Shown here one piece after another: positions 1 through 8,767 of a stretch of 64,000 bases of DNA (within the stretch, counting starts at the first letter, position 1; every line of letters begins with the position of its first letter). Position numbers and translations under genes: made by a program. The stretch comes from Bradyrhizobium forestalis (GTDB lineage Bacteria > Pseudomonadota > Alphaproteobacteria > Rhizobiales > Xanthobacteraceae): positions 124,001 to 188,000 of the forward strand of contig NZ_PGVG01000008.1 of the NCBI RefSeq assembly GCF_002795245.1, given 5' to 3'. The notes beneath the pieces were generated by a model. It was given only the letters and a program-made list of their open reading frames with translations, had not been told where the DNA came from and ran no database searches.

Positions 1-159
1 TGGCAGGGCGCACTCGACGCGATCGAGCGCGGCCGCAAAAGCGAGGACGCCGACACGCTGGAGAAGCTGTTCAGGCTCTATGAGGTGCGAATCAAGGATT
101 TCCAGCTCAATCCGCCGCCGGAGGGTTGGACCGGCGCGTATGCGCTGCTGACGAAGTAG
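1..159 (+). CDS. 3' end of an unidentified gene (partial)
   Basis: Frame 1 is open from the first base and stops with TAG at 157-159, giving 52 C-terminal residues that end in GWTGAYALLTK. The fragment is helical and charged, with the run KSEDADTLEKLFRLYEVRIK. I do not recognise the family. Codon use is GC-rich like the neighbours, so it is probably the true end of a gene whose body lies left of the window. It is followed by a palindromic repeat. Confidence 0.55.
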   Translation, partial: WQGALDAIERGRKSEDADTLEKLFRLYEVRIKDFQLNPPPEGWTGAYALLTK

Positions 160-173
160 CCGTCACACACTCG

Positions 174-330
174 CCGTCGTCCCGGACAAGCGCGCCTGAA
201 GCGCGCGCCGATCCGGGATCCATAACCCCAGGGAGGAGTGCGGCGCGAGACGGCAACCGCGAGTCTTCGCCAAATCACTCCCTGTGGCTATGGGTCCCGG
301 GTCTGCGCCGACGCTTGCCTGGGACGACAG
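174..330. repeat. palindromic intergenic repeat, GTCGTCCC family
   Basis: The outer ends are inverted copies (GTCGTCCC near 177, GGGACGAC near 321). Inner arms GGGATCCATAACCCCAGGGA and TCCCTGTGGCTATGGGTCCC also pair imperfectly. It is non-coding and lies between the cut gene and the binding-protein gene on the other strand. A fragment of the same family is at 37120-37162. Confidence 0.6.
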
Positions 331-355
331 CGGTGTTTGACGCGGCAGATTGCCC

Positions 356-1951
356 TCACTCCACCCCGATCGTCGTCAGATCCTGGAACCAGTGCTGCGC
401 CTGCACGAACTGCTTGATCTTCGGCGACAGCGCGTGCGGGTTGGTGTCGTGGACGACCCACACCAGCGTGGCATCGTCCACGATCAGCGCATGCGCCTGC
501 GCCAGCAATTCGTCCTGCTTGGCGCTGTCGAAAGTCTGCTTGGCCTCGTCGATCAGCGCATCGACCTTCGGGTTCTTGTAGCCGCCCCAATTGACGCCGA
601 CAGGCGCGATCTGGCCGGAATGGAAGAAGCGGACGATGGCGTAGAGCGGGTCGGAGGTGACATAGGCGATGTTGTTGGCGGTGATGCCGGCGTTCATCTC
701 GTCGGCCGCGCCCTTGCGCCAATGCGTATAGAGCGTCTCGAGCTCGACCACCTTGAAGTCGATGTCGATGCCGATCTCCTTGAAGCTCTGCTGCAGGAAT
801 TCGTTCATCGGCAGCGACAGCATTTGGCCGGTGCCGCCTTGCGCGATGATGAAGGTGGTCTTGAGCGGCTTTGCCTTGGAGTAGCCGGCCTCCTCGACCA
901 GCTTCTTCGCTGCAGCCAGGTCATATTTCAGTTCGAAGCTCGGCTTGCCGAACCACGGGCTCGACGGGTCGACCTGACCCTTGGCCGGCTTGGCCAGACC
1001 GTTCATCAGCCCGACCACCGCCTCGCGATCGATTGCGAGGTTGAGCGCCTTGCGCAGGCGGATGTCGGTCCAGGGCGAGCCCGGCAACACGCTGAGGTGA
1101 TAGTTCCAGACATGCGGCGTGACGTTGTCGACGAGCTTCATGCCGGCCGCCTTCAGCTGCGGCACGGCATCCGGCGCCGGTGTCTCGATCAGGTCGACTT
1201 GCCCTGCGAGCAGCGCATTGGTGCGCGTCAGCGCTTCCGGCATCGGCACCAGCACGATCTTATCGGCCTTGGGAATCCGCTTCGTGTTCCAGTAGTCCGG
1301 ATTCTTGGTGAGCTCGGCGAGCTCGCGCGGCACCAGTTTCGTCAGCTTGAATGGACCAGTGCCGGAGGGCTGGCTGGCGAACTTGTCCCAATCCTTGCCG
1401 AGCTTGTCATATTGCGCCGGGCTCGACACCAGGAACCACAGCATCTGATAGGGAAAGAAGGAATCGACCGTCTTGGTGGTGATCTCCACCGTGAAGTCGT
1501 CGATCTTGGCGTAGCTCGCGACGGAGGGCAGGCGGGTCTTCACCTGCGCGCTCTGCCGCTTGTCGAATTGCGGCGCCTTGTCGTTGAGCACCTTGTCCAG
1601 ATTCCAGATCACCGCATCGGCGTTGAACTCGCTGCCGTCGTGAAACTTCACGCCCTTGCGAAGGGTAAAGCGCCATTTGGTTTTGTCGGCATCGTCGACC
1701 TTCCATTCGGTGGCGAGGCCCGGCACCAGCTTGCCGGGTCGATCGGCAACGTCCATCTCCCAGGCGACCAGGGGATCGTAGATCGTGTAGGCCGTGAACT
1801 GATAGGCGCCGGCGCCGCGATCGGGCTGGCCGGTGGTCAGCGGAATATCGGCCATCGAGATGCCATAGCGCACCACCGTTTCGGCGCGCGCCGAGATTGC
1901 GGACAACGCCAGCGCAAGCACGGCGAGACAGGTCGACAGACGAATACGCAT
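356..1951 (-). CDS. ABC transporter substrate-binding protein, family 5 (peptide/opine type), copy 1
   Basis: A 531-residue periplasmic solute-binding protein of the SBP_bac_5 (DppA/OppA) family. I start it at the ATG at 1951 because the product then begins with a classical signal peptide (about 23 residues, cleaved after SARA) and has a GGGAG ribosome site about 12 bases upstream; the open frame runs further back without a start context. The motif ATEWKVDDADKTKWRFTLRK followed by GVKFHDGS is typical of the family. It is a clear paralogue of the divergent gene at 2151. It probably delivers a peptide-like or amide ligand to the permeases encoded from 4006. The exact substrate cannot be read from the sequence. 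Confidence 0.9.
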   Translation of the reverse strand: MRIRLSTCLAVLALALSAISARAETVVRYGISMADIPLTTGQPDRGAGAYQFTAYTIYDPLVAWEMDVADRPGKLVPGLATEWKVDDADKTKWRFTLRKGVKFHDGSEFNADAVIWNLDKVLNDKAPQFDKRQSAQVKTRLPSVASYAKIDDFTVEITTKTVDSFFPYQMLWFLVSSPAQYDKLGKDWDKFASQPSGTGPFKLTKLVPRELAELTKNPDYWNTKRIPKADKIVLVPMPEALTRTNALLAGQVDLIETPAPDAVPQLKAAGMKLVDNVTPHVWNYHLSVLPGSPWTDIRLRKALNLAIDREAVVGLMNGLAKPAKGQVDPSSPWFGKPSFELKYDLAAAKKLVEEAGYSKAKPLKTTFIIAQGGTGQMLSLPMNEFLQQSFKEIGIDIDFKVVELETLYTHWRKGAADEMNAGITANNIAYVTSDPLYAIVRFFHSGQIAPVGVNWGGYKNPKVDALIDEAKQTFDSAKQDELLAQAHALIVDDATLVWVVHDTNPHALSPKIKQFVQAQHWFQDLTTIGVE

Positions 1952-2095
1952 GGCCCAAGCTCCCAGGGAAGAGTTGGGGCCAAACTTGCAATCTTGATGC
2001 CAGAATAGGCAACGCGCCGGTTTTGCCCGTGCGTCATCACAAGGACTTGTCGTCGCGGAGGCAATTTGCAGAATAAGTTTCTCCTTGGCATAGCC

Positions 2096-2112
2096 ATTGC
2101 ATACGATTGCAT
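2096..2112. promoter_or_regulatory. direct repeat ATTGCAT-ACG-ATTGCAT, possible regulator site
   Basis: Two identical 7-mers spaced 10 bp apart (one helical turn) lie in the 199-bp region between the two divergent binding-protein genes, 39 bp before the start of the rightward one. This is a possible activator or repressor site. No regulator gene is adjacent in the window. Confidence 0.35.
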
Positions 2113-2150
2113 CAAAATTAATCATCGAAAGCCGAAGAAGGATCGAGGCG

Positions 2151-3809
2151 ATGCTTATCAAGAACAAGAAGACACGGGCGGCGCTGATCGCGCTTTTGGC
2201 GCTTGGCAGTGCGGCCGCATGGCCGCGTGTGGCAGCTGCGGAAACTGTGCTGCGGATCGGCATGACCGCTGCCGATATTCCGCGCACGCTGGGCCAGCCC
2301 GATCAGGGTTTTGAAGGCAATCGCTTCACCGGCCTCACCATGTATGACGCGCTGACCGGCTGGGACCTGTCCTCTGCCGACAAGGCGAGCGTGGTGATTC
2401 CGGGTCTTGCCACCGAGTGGAAGGTCGACGATGCCGACAAGACCAAATGGGTGTTCAAGCTGCGCCCCGGCGTGACCTTCCACGACGGCTCGCCGTTCAA
2501 CGCCGATGCCGTGGTGTGGAACGTCGAGAAGGTGCTGAAGCAGGATGCGCCGCAATTCGACGCCAGCCAGGTCGGCGTCACCGCCTCGCGCATGCCGACG
2601 CTGGCGTCTGCGAAGAAGATCGACGACATGACGGTCGAGCTCACCACCAAGGAGCCAGACAGCTTCCTGCCGATCAACCTCACCAATCTCTTCATGGCGA
2701 GCCCGGCGAAGTGGCAGGCCTTCTATGACAAGGCCGAAGGCACTGATGCCAAGGCGAAGTCGCAAACCGCCTGGACCGCCTTCGCCAAAGACGCTTCGGG
2801 CACCGGCCCGTGGAAGATGGCGAGCTTCACGCCGCGCGAACGGCTCGAGCTGGTCAAGAATGCGGCCTATTGGGACAAGGGACGTGTGCCGAAGATCGAC
2901 AAGATGGTGCTCTTGCCAATGCCGGAAGCGAACGCGCGCACCGCGGCGCTGCTCTCGGGGCAGGTCGATTGGGTCGAGGCGCCGGCGCCGGACGCGCTGC
3001 CCGAGCTGAAGCAGCGCGGCTTCAAGCTCTACGCCAACGAGCAACCGCATGTCTGGCCGTGGCAGTTCTCGCGCGTCGAAGGCTCGCCGTGGAACGACAT
3101 CCGTGTGCGCAAGGCTGCGAACCTCTGCGTCGATCGCGAGGGCCTCAAGGACGGCCTGCTCGCCGGCCTGATGGTGCCCGCGACCGGCACCTTCGAGCCC
3201 GGCCATCCCTGGCGCGGCAAGCCGACTTTTGAGATCAAGTACGACAAGGCGGCCGCACAAAAGCTGATGCAGGAGGCCGGCTTCGGCCCCAACAAGAAGC
3301 TGACGGTCAAGACCCAGACTTCCGCTTCGGGGTCGGGCCAGATGCAGCCCTTGCCGATGAACGAGTATCTCCAGCAGGCGCTTGCGGAATGCTATTTCGA
3401 TGTGCAGCTCGACGTCATCGAATGGAATACGCTGTTCACCAACTGGCGCCGCGGCGCCAAGGATCCCAGCGCCAACGGCTCGCACGCGACCAACGTGACC
3501 TATGCGGCGATGGACCCGTTCTTCGCGCTGGTGCGCTTCCTGCAATCGGGCATGGCGCCGCCGGTCTCGAACAATTGGGGCTTCATCAACAACCCCAAGT
3601 TTGACGAGCTGGTGAAGAAGGCGCGGCAGACCTTCGATCCCGCCGCACGTGACGCCGCACTGGCCGAATTGCACGCGGCCTCCGTCGACGACGCGGCCTT
3701 CCTTTACGTCGCCCACGACGTCGGCCCGCGCGCCATGAGCCCGAAGGTGACAGGCGTCGTGCAACCGAAGAGCTGGTTCATCGACTTCTCGCCGGTGTCG
3801 ATGAAGTAG
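2151..3809 (+). CDS. ABC transporter substrate-binding protein, family 5 (peptide/opine type), copy 2
   Basis: A 552-residue SBP_bac_5 protein. The ATG at 2151 is chosen because it gives a signal peptide (KNKKTRAALIALLALGSAAA, cleavage near residue 30 after VAAA) and has AAGAAGGA upstream; the frame is open about 50 bases further. Signature stretches include GLATEWKVDDADKTKW and FKLRPGVTFHDGSPFNADAV. The mature start ETVLRIGMTAADIPRTLGQP closely mirrors copy 1 (ETVVRYGISMADIPLTTGQP), so the two arose by duplication. It is the first gene of the import operon that continues with the permeases at 4006 and 4964. Confidence 0.9.
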   Translation: MLIKNKKTRAALIALLALGSAAAWPRVAAAETVLRIGMTAADIPRTLGQPDQGFEGNRFTGLTMYDALTGWDLSSADKASVVIPGLATEWKVDDADKTKWVFKLRPGVTFHDGSPFNADAVVWNVEKVLKQDAPQFDASQVGVTASRMPTLASAKKIDDMTVELTTKEPDSFLPINLTNLFMASPAKWQAFYDKAEGTDAKAKSQTAWTAFAKDASGTGPWKMASFTPRERLELVKNAAYWDKGRVPKIDKMVLLPMPEANARTAALLSGQVDWVEAPAPDALPELKQRGFKLYANEQPHVWPWQFSRVEGSPWNDIRVRKAANLCVDREGLKDGLLAGLMVPATGTFEPGHPWRGKPTFEIKYDKAAAQKLMQEAGFGPNKKLTVKTQTSASGSGQMQPLPMNEYLQQALAECYFDVQLDVIEWNTLFTNWRRGAKDPSANGSHATNVTYAAMDPFFALVRFLQSGMAPPVSNNWGFINNPKFDELVKKARQTFDPAARDAALAELHAASVDDAAFLYVAHDVGPRAMSPKVTGVVQPKSWFIDFSPVSMK

Positions 3810-3828
3810 TTCGCGCCGCACGCACAGT

Positions 3829-3990
3829 GCACCCTCTCCCCTTGTGGGAGAGGGTGGCTTCGCGACAGCGAAGCCGGGTGAGGGGTCTCTCTCCGCGGTT
3901 ATCGCTTTCGCGTTCGTAACGACTGTATCCGGGGTTGGAACCCCCTCATCCGGCGCTTCGCGCCACCTTCTCCCACAAGGGGAGAAGGGA
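3829..3990. repeat. palindromic repeat, CCCTCTCCC / GGGAGAGGG family
   Basis: The left arm CACCCTCTCCC-CTTGT-GGGAGAGGGTG is a self-contained hairpin. The right end TTCTCCCACAAGGGGAGAA is another, with AGCGAAGCCGGGTGAGGGG and CGGCGCTTCGCGCCACC between. It sits inside the transport operon between the binding-protein and permease genes. Its purine-rich right end runs into the leader of the GTG-started permease. The same family is at 5911-6092 and, as one hairpin, at 25714-25740. Confidence 0.7.
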
Positions 3991-4005
3991 AGAAAAGAAC
4001 CAAAC

Positions 4006-4959
4006 GTGCTCGCCTATATTGCCAGACGTATCGTCTACGTCGTCCCGATCGTCATCAGCGTGGCGCTCGTGTGCTTCCTGCTCGTGCACATCACGCCGGG
4101 CGATCCGCTGGTCGCGGTGCTGCCGGCCGATGCCTCGCAGGAGCTCGCGGCGCAGCTGCGCGCCGCCTATGGCTTTGATCGTCCTTTGCCGGTGCAGTTC
4201 GGGCTTTGGCTGCTGCGCGCCTTGCATGGCGATCTCGGCAATTCCATCGCTACCGGACGCCCCGTGCTCGCCGAGGTCATGCGCGCGGTCGGCAACACCG
4301 TCACGCTGGCGATCGCCGCGGCGATCATCGGCTTCACCATGGGCATCCTGCTCGGCCTGATCGCCGGCTATTTCCGCGAGACCTGGATCGACAAGGTTGC
4401 CACCTCCTTTGCCATCGCCGGCGTCTCGGTGCCGCACTACTGGCTCGGCATGCTGCTCGTCATCATCTTCTCGGTCCAGCTGAACTGGCTGCCCGCGGTC
4501 GGCGCCGGGCCCAGCGGCTCCAACTCCTGGGCCTGGGACTGGGCGCACCTGAAATATCTGGTGCTGCCGGCGATCACGACCTCGGTGATCCCCATGGGCA
4601 TCGTCACCCGTACGGTGCGTGCCCTCACCGGTGATATCCTCAGCCAGGACTTTGTCGAAGCTTTGCGGGCAAAGGGCTTGCGTGAAACCGGCGTGTTCCG
4701 CCACGTCATCAAGAACGCCGCGCCCACCGCGCTCGCGGTGATGGGTCTTCAACTCGGCTACATGCTCGGCGGCTCGATCCTGATCGAGACCGTGTTCTCC
4801 TGGCCGGGCTCGGGCTTCCTGCTCAATTCGGCGATCTTCCAGCGCGACCTGCCACTGCTGCAGGGCACGATCCTGATCCTGGCGCTGTTCTTCGTCTTCC
4901 TCAATCTGCTGGTCGACATCGCCCAAGCCGCGATCGACCCGCGCATCAAGCGGGGCTAG
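4006..4959 (+). CDS. ABC transporter permease, DppB/OppB type
   Basis: A 317-residue inner-membrane permease of the binding-protein-dependent transport family (PF00528), first of the pair. The start is taken as GTG at 4006, giving MLAYIARRIVYVVPIVISVA, the usual DppB N-terminus with its first membrane helix. The upstream in-frame extension is translated repeat sequence and is rejected. Typical features are HITPGDPL after helix 1, and EALRAKGLRE, the EAA loop that contacts the ATPase. The C-terminus IDPRIKRG is also family-typical. The next gene follows after 4 bp. Confidence 0.92.
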   Translation: MLAYIARRIVYVVPIVISVALVCFLLVHITPGDPLVAVLPADASQELAAQLRAAYGFDRPLPVQFGLWLLRALHGDLGNSIATGRPVLAEVMRAVGNTVTLAIAAAIIGFTMGILLGLIAGYFRETWIDKVATSFAIAGVSVPHYWLGMLLVIIFSVQLNWLPAVGAGPSGSNSWAWDWAHLKYLVLPAITTSVIPMGIVTRTVRALTGDILSQDFVEALRAKGLRETGVFRHVIKNAAPTALAVMGLQLGYMLGGSILIETVFSWPGSGFLLNSAIFQRDLPLLQGTILILALFFVFLNLLVDIAQAAIDPRIKRG

Positions 4960-4963
4960 CCGG

Positions 4964-5866
4964 ATGAGCGAGCTTCCGTTGTCTGCCACCGCCGACGCCG
5001 CGCTGCAGGCCGCGCCCGCCACCAAGGCGCGCGGTTATTGGGCGACGGTCGGCCGCCGCATCATGCGCGACAAGGTCAGCACGGCCTGCGCGCTGGTGCT
5101 GCTGCTGATCTTCCTTTCCGCGATCCTCGCGCCGTGGCTCGGACTTGAAGACCCGTACAAAGGTTCGATGATTCGCCGCCTGCGCCATATCGGGACGACG
5201 GGCTACCCGCTCGGCACCGACGAGCTCGGCCGCGATATGCTGGCGCGGCTGGTCTATGGCGGGCGGCTGTCGCTGGTCATCGGCATCTTGCCCGTGATCC
5301 TCGCCTTCTGCTTTGGCACGTCGCTCGGCATCATTGCCGGCTATGTCGGCGGCAAGCTCAACACTGCGATCATGCGCACGGTCGACGTGTTCTACGCCTT
5401 TCCTTCCGTGCTGCTGGCGATTGCGATCTCCGGTGCGCTCGGAGCGGGCATCCTCAATTCCATCGTGTCGTTGACCGTCGTGTTCGTGCCGCAGATCACC
5501 CGCGTCGCCGAGAGCGTCACCACCGGCGTTCGCAACATGGACTTTGTCGAAGCGGCGCGCGCCTCCGGCGCCGGGCCTTTCACCATCATGCGCGTGCACA
5601 TCCTGGGCAACGTGCTCGGCGCGATCTTCGTCTATGCCACTAGCCTGATCTCGGTCTCGATGATCCTGGCCGCCGGCCTCTCCTTCCTCGGCCTCGGCAC
5701 CAAGCCGCCGGAGCCGGAATGGGGCCTGATGCTGAACACCTTGCGCACCGCGATCTACGTCAATCCCTGGGTCGCAGCCTTGCCGGGCGCGATGATCTTC
5801 GCGGTCTCGATCTGCTTCAATCTTCTCTCGGACGGCCTGCGCAGCGCCATGGACATCAGGAACTAG
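4964..5866 (+). CDS. ABC transporter permease, DppC/OppC type
   Basis: A 300-residue partner permease. An N-terminal cytoplasmic tail and first helix are followed by the family motif GTDELGRDMLARLVYGGR (about residue 84 on). The EAA loop FVEAARASGAG lies near residue 195, and the C-terminus is the usual NLLSDGLRSAMDIRN. It starts 4 bp after the preceding permease, so the two are co-translated. With the ATPases at 6103 and 8764 it completes a Dpp/Opp-class importer. Confidence 0.92.
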   Translation: MSELPLSATADAALQAAPATKARGYWATVGRRIMRDKVSTACALVLLLIFLSAILAPWLGLEDPYKGSMIRRLRHIGTTGYPLGTDELGRDMLARLVYGGRLSLVIGILPVILAFCFGTSLGIIAGYVGGKLNTAIMRTVDVFYAFPSVLLAIAISGALGAGILNSIVSLTVVFVPQITRVAESVTTGVRNMDFVEAARASGAGPFTIMRVHILGNVLGAIFVYATSLISVSMILAAGLSFLGLGTKPPEPEWGLMLNTLRTAIYVNPWVAALPGAMIFAVSICFNLLSDGLRSAMDIRN

Positions 5867-5910
5867 GCGATGATGAGAGAGACGCAATTATCTGCGGCGT
5901 TGGTGGTGCT

Positions 5911-6092
5911 ACACCTCTCCCGAAGGGAGAGGCGTAGGCCGCCTTTGGCGGCCGTTCCTAAGAACGCCGAAGCGAAGCTTCGGCTATGTTGCATCGCAAG
6001 GTGCAATCCGGGTGAGGGGTTACGCTCCACCGAGTTTGCCGCGCCCCCTCACCCGGCGCTTCGCGCCGACCTCTCCCCGACGGGGAGAGAAG
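5911..6092. repeat. palindromic repeat, CCTCTCCC family, inside the transport operon
   Basis: It has the same organisation as the repeat at 3829. A left hairpin CCTCTCCC-GAA-GGGAGAGG is followed by imperfect inner arms (GGCCGCCTTTGGCGGCC, CGAAGCGAAGCTTCG) and ends in CTCTCCCCGACGGGGAGAG. Its right end provides the AAGGAG ribosome site of the ATPase gene that starts at 6103. Confidence 0.7.
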
Positions 6093-6102
6093 GAGCGCGG
6101 CC

Positions 6103-7161
6103 ATGACGACGACTGAAACGATCGCCATGCTGGAGCAAGTCGAGGACCGCGGCGGCGTCGCGCAGCCGCTGTTGCAGGTCAACGGCCTGACCAAGCACTT
6201 TCCGGTGCGCGGCGGGCTGTTCGCCGCCAAGCGTACCGTGCGTGCGGTCGACAATGTCTCCTTCTCCGTCGCCAAGGGCGAGACGGTCGGCATCGTCGGG
6301 GAGTCCGGCTGCGGCAAGTCGACCACTGCGCGGCTGTTGATGCACCTGATGCCGCGCGATGACGGCGATATCATCTATGACGGCATGACTGTCGGCCAGT
6401 CGCTGAGCCTGCGTGAGCTGCGCCGCGGCATGCAGATGGTGTTCCAGGACTCCTACGCCTCGCTCAATCCGCGCCTGACGATCGAGGAATCCATCGCCTT
6501 CGGCCCCAAGGTCCACGGCATGGCAGACGGCGCGGCACGCAATCTGGCGCGCGAGCTGCTCGGCAAGGTCGGCTTGCGTCCGGAAACCTTCGCCAACCGC
6601 TATCCGCACGAGATTTCGGGCGGCCAGCGCCAGCGCGTCAACATCGCCCGTGCGCTTGCTCTCTCGCCGCGGCTGGTGATCCTGGATGAGGCCGTCTCCG
6701 CGCTCGACAAATCCGTCGAGGCCCAGGTGCTCAATCTGCTCGCCGACCTCAAGCGGGAGTTCGGCCTGACCTATCTCTTCATCAGCCACGACCTCAACGT
6801 CGTCCGCTACATCTCGGACCGCGTGCTGGTGATGTATCTCGGCGAGGTCGTCGAGCTCGGTCCGGTCGACCAGGTCTGGGACGCGCCGGCGCACCCCTAC
6901 ACGCGCGCCCTTCTCGCGGCGATGCCGTCATCGGACCCCGACAAGCGCACCGAGACGCCGCCAATATCAGGCGACCCGCCCAATCCGATCGATCCGCCCT
7001 CGGGCTGTCGCTTCCACACCCGTTGTCCGTTTGCGGAGCCGCTCTGCGCAAATGCGACACCAAAGCTCACCGCGCTCGATAGAATGGGCCACGAGGCCGC
7101 GTGCTACATGGCGATACCGGGTTCAGGCCACAGCCGCGCGCCCAGGGAGAAAACCGCATGA
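6103..7161 (+). CDS. oligopeptide-type ABC transporter ATP-binding protein, DppF/OppF type
   Basis: A 352-residue ATPase. Walker A is GESGCGKS (66-73), Q-loop FQDSYASLNPRL, signature ISGGQRQR (171-178) and Walker B LVILDE (191-196). The C-terminal oligopeptide-transporter extension carries GCRFHTRCPFAEPLC. The D-loop reads DEAVSALD where the family usually has DEPVSALD. The start ATG has AAGGAG 7 bases upstream. Its stop overlaps the start of the small gene at 7158 (ATGA), so expression is coupled. It energises import through the permeases at 4006 and 4964. Confidence 0.93.
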   Translation: MTTTETIAMLEQVEDRGGVAQPLLQVNGLTKHFPVRGGLFAAKRTVRAVDNVSFSVAKGETVGIVGESGCGKSTTARLLMHLMPRDDGDIIYDGMTVGQSLSLRELRRGMQMVFQDSYASLNPRLTIEESIAFGPKVHGMADGAARNLARELLGKVGLRPETFANRYPHEISGGQRQRVNIARALALSPRLVILDEAVSALDKSVEAQVLNLLADLKREFGLTYLFISHDLNVVRYISDRVLVMYLGEVVELGPVDQVWDAPAHPYTRALLAAMPSSDPDKRTETPPISGDPPNPIDPPSGCRFHTRCPFAEPLCANATPKLTALDRMGHEAACYMAIPGSGHSRAPREKTA

Positions 7162-7355
7162 CCAGACCGACGCCGAAAGAGATCAAGCCGATCGCGCAAA
7201 TTGCCGGCGTGCCCGTGGACGACGAGATCGCAACCCGCATCTCCAATGCCATCGGACCTGCCTTCGAAGGCTTCGCCGCCATCGCCGGCACGCTGCCATT
7301 CGATCTCGAGCCCGCCGGCTATGTGCTCGCGCAGACCCAGAAGGTGTCGAAATGA
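7158..7355 (+). CDS. AtzG-like small protein (DUF4089 type), probable amidase partner
   Basis: A 65-residue protein, MTRPTPKEIKPIAQIAGVPV to LAQTQKVSK, overlapping the ATPase stop and the amidase start by 4 bp each. Size, a mostly helical body and the C-terminal FDLEPAGYVL resemble the AtzG/DUF4089 family. Those proteins are GatC-like chains that assemble with an amidase-signature subunit such as AtzE. The assignment is by pattern and by its place directly in front of an amidase, not by alignment. If right, it stabilises the amidase encoded at 7352. Confidence 0.65.
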   Translation: MTRPTPKEIKPIAQIAGVPVDDEIATRISNAIGPAFEGFAAIAGTLPFDLEPAGYVLAQTQKVSK

Positions 7356-8767
7356 GCCGTGAGCCCGCCTTGATGACGCTCACCGAGGTCGCGCGTGCGA
7401 TCGCGATGAAGCAGCTGTCCTCGCAAGAGGTGACGCGTGCGCTGCTGCACCGCATCGGGCAATGGCAGCCGCACCTCAACGCGTTCATGTCGCTCGAAGC
7501 GGAGGCCGCGCTGAAGGCGGCCGAGGCCGCCGATTCCGAGCTCGCCAAGGGCAATATTCGCGGGCCGCTGCATGGCGTGCCGCTCGCGCACAAGGACATG
7601 TATTACGACGCCGGCCACGTCACGACCTGCGGCTCGCTGATCCGCCGCGATTTCGTGCCGACCGTCACGTCGACGGCCTTGCAACGGCTGAAGGACGCCG
7701 GCCAGGTCCGCCTCGGCACGCTGCATCTGGCCGAGTTCGCCTATGGCCCAACCGGTCACAACGCCCACTATGGCCCGGTGCGCAATCCCTGGAACGTCGC
7801 CCACATCACCGGCGGCTCCTCATCCGGCTCCGGCTCCGCGGTCGCCGCGCGGCTGACCTATGCCGCGCTCGGCTCGGACACCGGCGGCTCGATCCGCATG
7901 CCCGCGCATTTCTGCGGCGTCACCGGCCTCAAGACCACCGTGGGCCGCGTCAGCCGCGCCGGCGCAATGCCGCTGTCGCAATCGCTCGACACCGTCGGCC
8001 CGCTCGCCCGCACCGCCGAGGATTGCGGGCTGCTGCTGGCGCTGATGGCCGGCCCCGATCCCGCCGATTCGACCTGCAGCCACGAGCCGTTGTCGGACTA
8101 CGTCGCGGCGACGAAAGGCTCGCTGAAGGGCCTCAAGATCGGCGTGCCCGCGTCCTTCTATGTCGACGATCTCGACAGCGAGGTCGCGCGCGTGCTGGAC
8201 GAGACCATCGCGGTGCTCAAGCGCGAAGGTGCCGACATCGTCAAGGTCGAGCTGCCGGACCAGCGGCAATTGTCCTCGGCCAGCCAGCTCGTGCTCGCCG
8301 CGGAAGCTGCCGCCTTCCACAAGCGCTGGATGATCGAGCGTCCGCAGGATTATGGCGCGCAGGTCTTGATGCGGCTCCAGAACGGTCTCACCATTCCCGC
8401 CATCACCTATCTGGAGGCAATGCGCTGGCGCGGCCCCGCGCTTGCCGCCCACAGTGCCGCGACAGCGGGAGTCGATGCCGTGATCGCACCGGCCTCGCCG
8501 GTGCCGGCACCGACGATCGAGGAGAGCGACGTCGGCGGCGGCCCGAACGCGCCGGCGCTGTTGCAGCGGCTCACGCTGTTCACCCGCCCGGTGAATTTTT
8601 TGGGCCTGCCCTCGCTCACCGTGCCCTCGGGCTTCACCAAAAGCGGCCTGCCGGTCGGCATGCAGCTGATCGGCCGCTCCTTCGACGAAGCCACCCTGCT
8701 CACCATCGGCTCGGCCTTCCAGCGCGCCACCGACTATCACGATCGATTGCCCAAGCTGCCGTCATGA
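7352..8767 (+). CDS. amidase-signature hydrolase in the transport operon
   Basis: A 471-residue cytoplasmic amidase of the Ser-cisSer-Lys family (PF01425). The catalytic Lys is K81 (LAHKDMYYD), the Gly/Ser loop GGSSSGSGSA (154-163) holds the cis-Ser, and GSDTGGSIR (174-182) holds the nucleophile S180. The start ATG overlaps the stop of the AtzG-like gene, and its own stop overlaps the next ATPase start. The open frame upstream of 7352 is a shadow of the ATPase gene. Position between two ATPase genes suggests it hydrolyses an imported amide or ureido compound. Substrate unknown. Confidence 0.92.
   Translation: MSREPALMTLTEVARAIAMKQLSSQEVTRALLHRIGQWQPHLNAFMSLEAEAALKAAEAADSELAKGNIRGPLHGVPLAHKDMYYDAGHVTTCGSLIRRDFVPTVTSTALQRLKDAGQVRLGTLHLAEFAYGPTGHNAHYGPVRNPWNVAHITGGSSSGSGSAVAARLTYAALGSDTGGSIRMPAHFCGVTGLKTTVGRVSRAGAMPLSQSLDTVGPLARTAEDCGLLLALMAGPDPADSTCSHEPLSDYVAATKGSLKGLKIGVPASFYVDDLDSEVARVLDETIAVLKREGADIVKVELPDQRQLSSASQLVLAAEAAAFHKRWMIERPQDYGAQVLMRLQNGLTIPAITYLEAMRWRGPALAAHSAATAGVDAVIAPASPVPAPTIEESDVGGGPNAPALLQRLTLFTRPVNFLGLPSLTVPSGFTKSGLPVGMQLIGRSFDEATLLTIGSAFQRATDYHDRLPKLPS

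Noticed and set aside
350..2008. Long open frame (552 codons) opposite the first binding-protein gene
   Set aside because: It is antisense to a gene with signal peptide and clear family motifs. The product is rich in His/Arg/Asp blocks typical of GC-rich shadow frames.
1952..2287. N-terminal extension of the first binding protein
   Set aside because: It would put 112 residues before a clear signal peptide.
2118..3821. 567-codon frame opposite the second binding-protein gene
   Set aside because: Shadow frame of the same kind, with no ribosome site or recognisable domain.
7462..8763. 434-codon N-terminal extension of the DppD-type ATPase
   Set aside because: It is the amidase gene read in another frame. 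The real start overlaps the amidase stop as ATGA.
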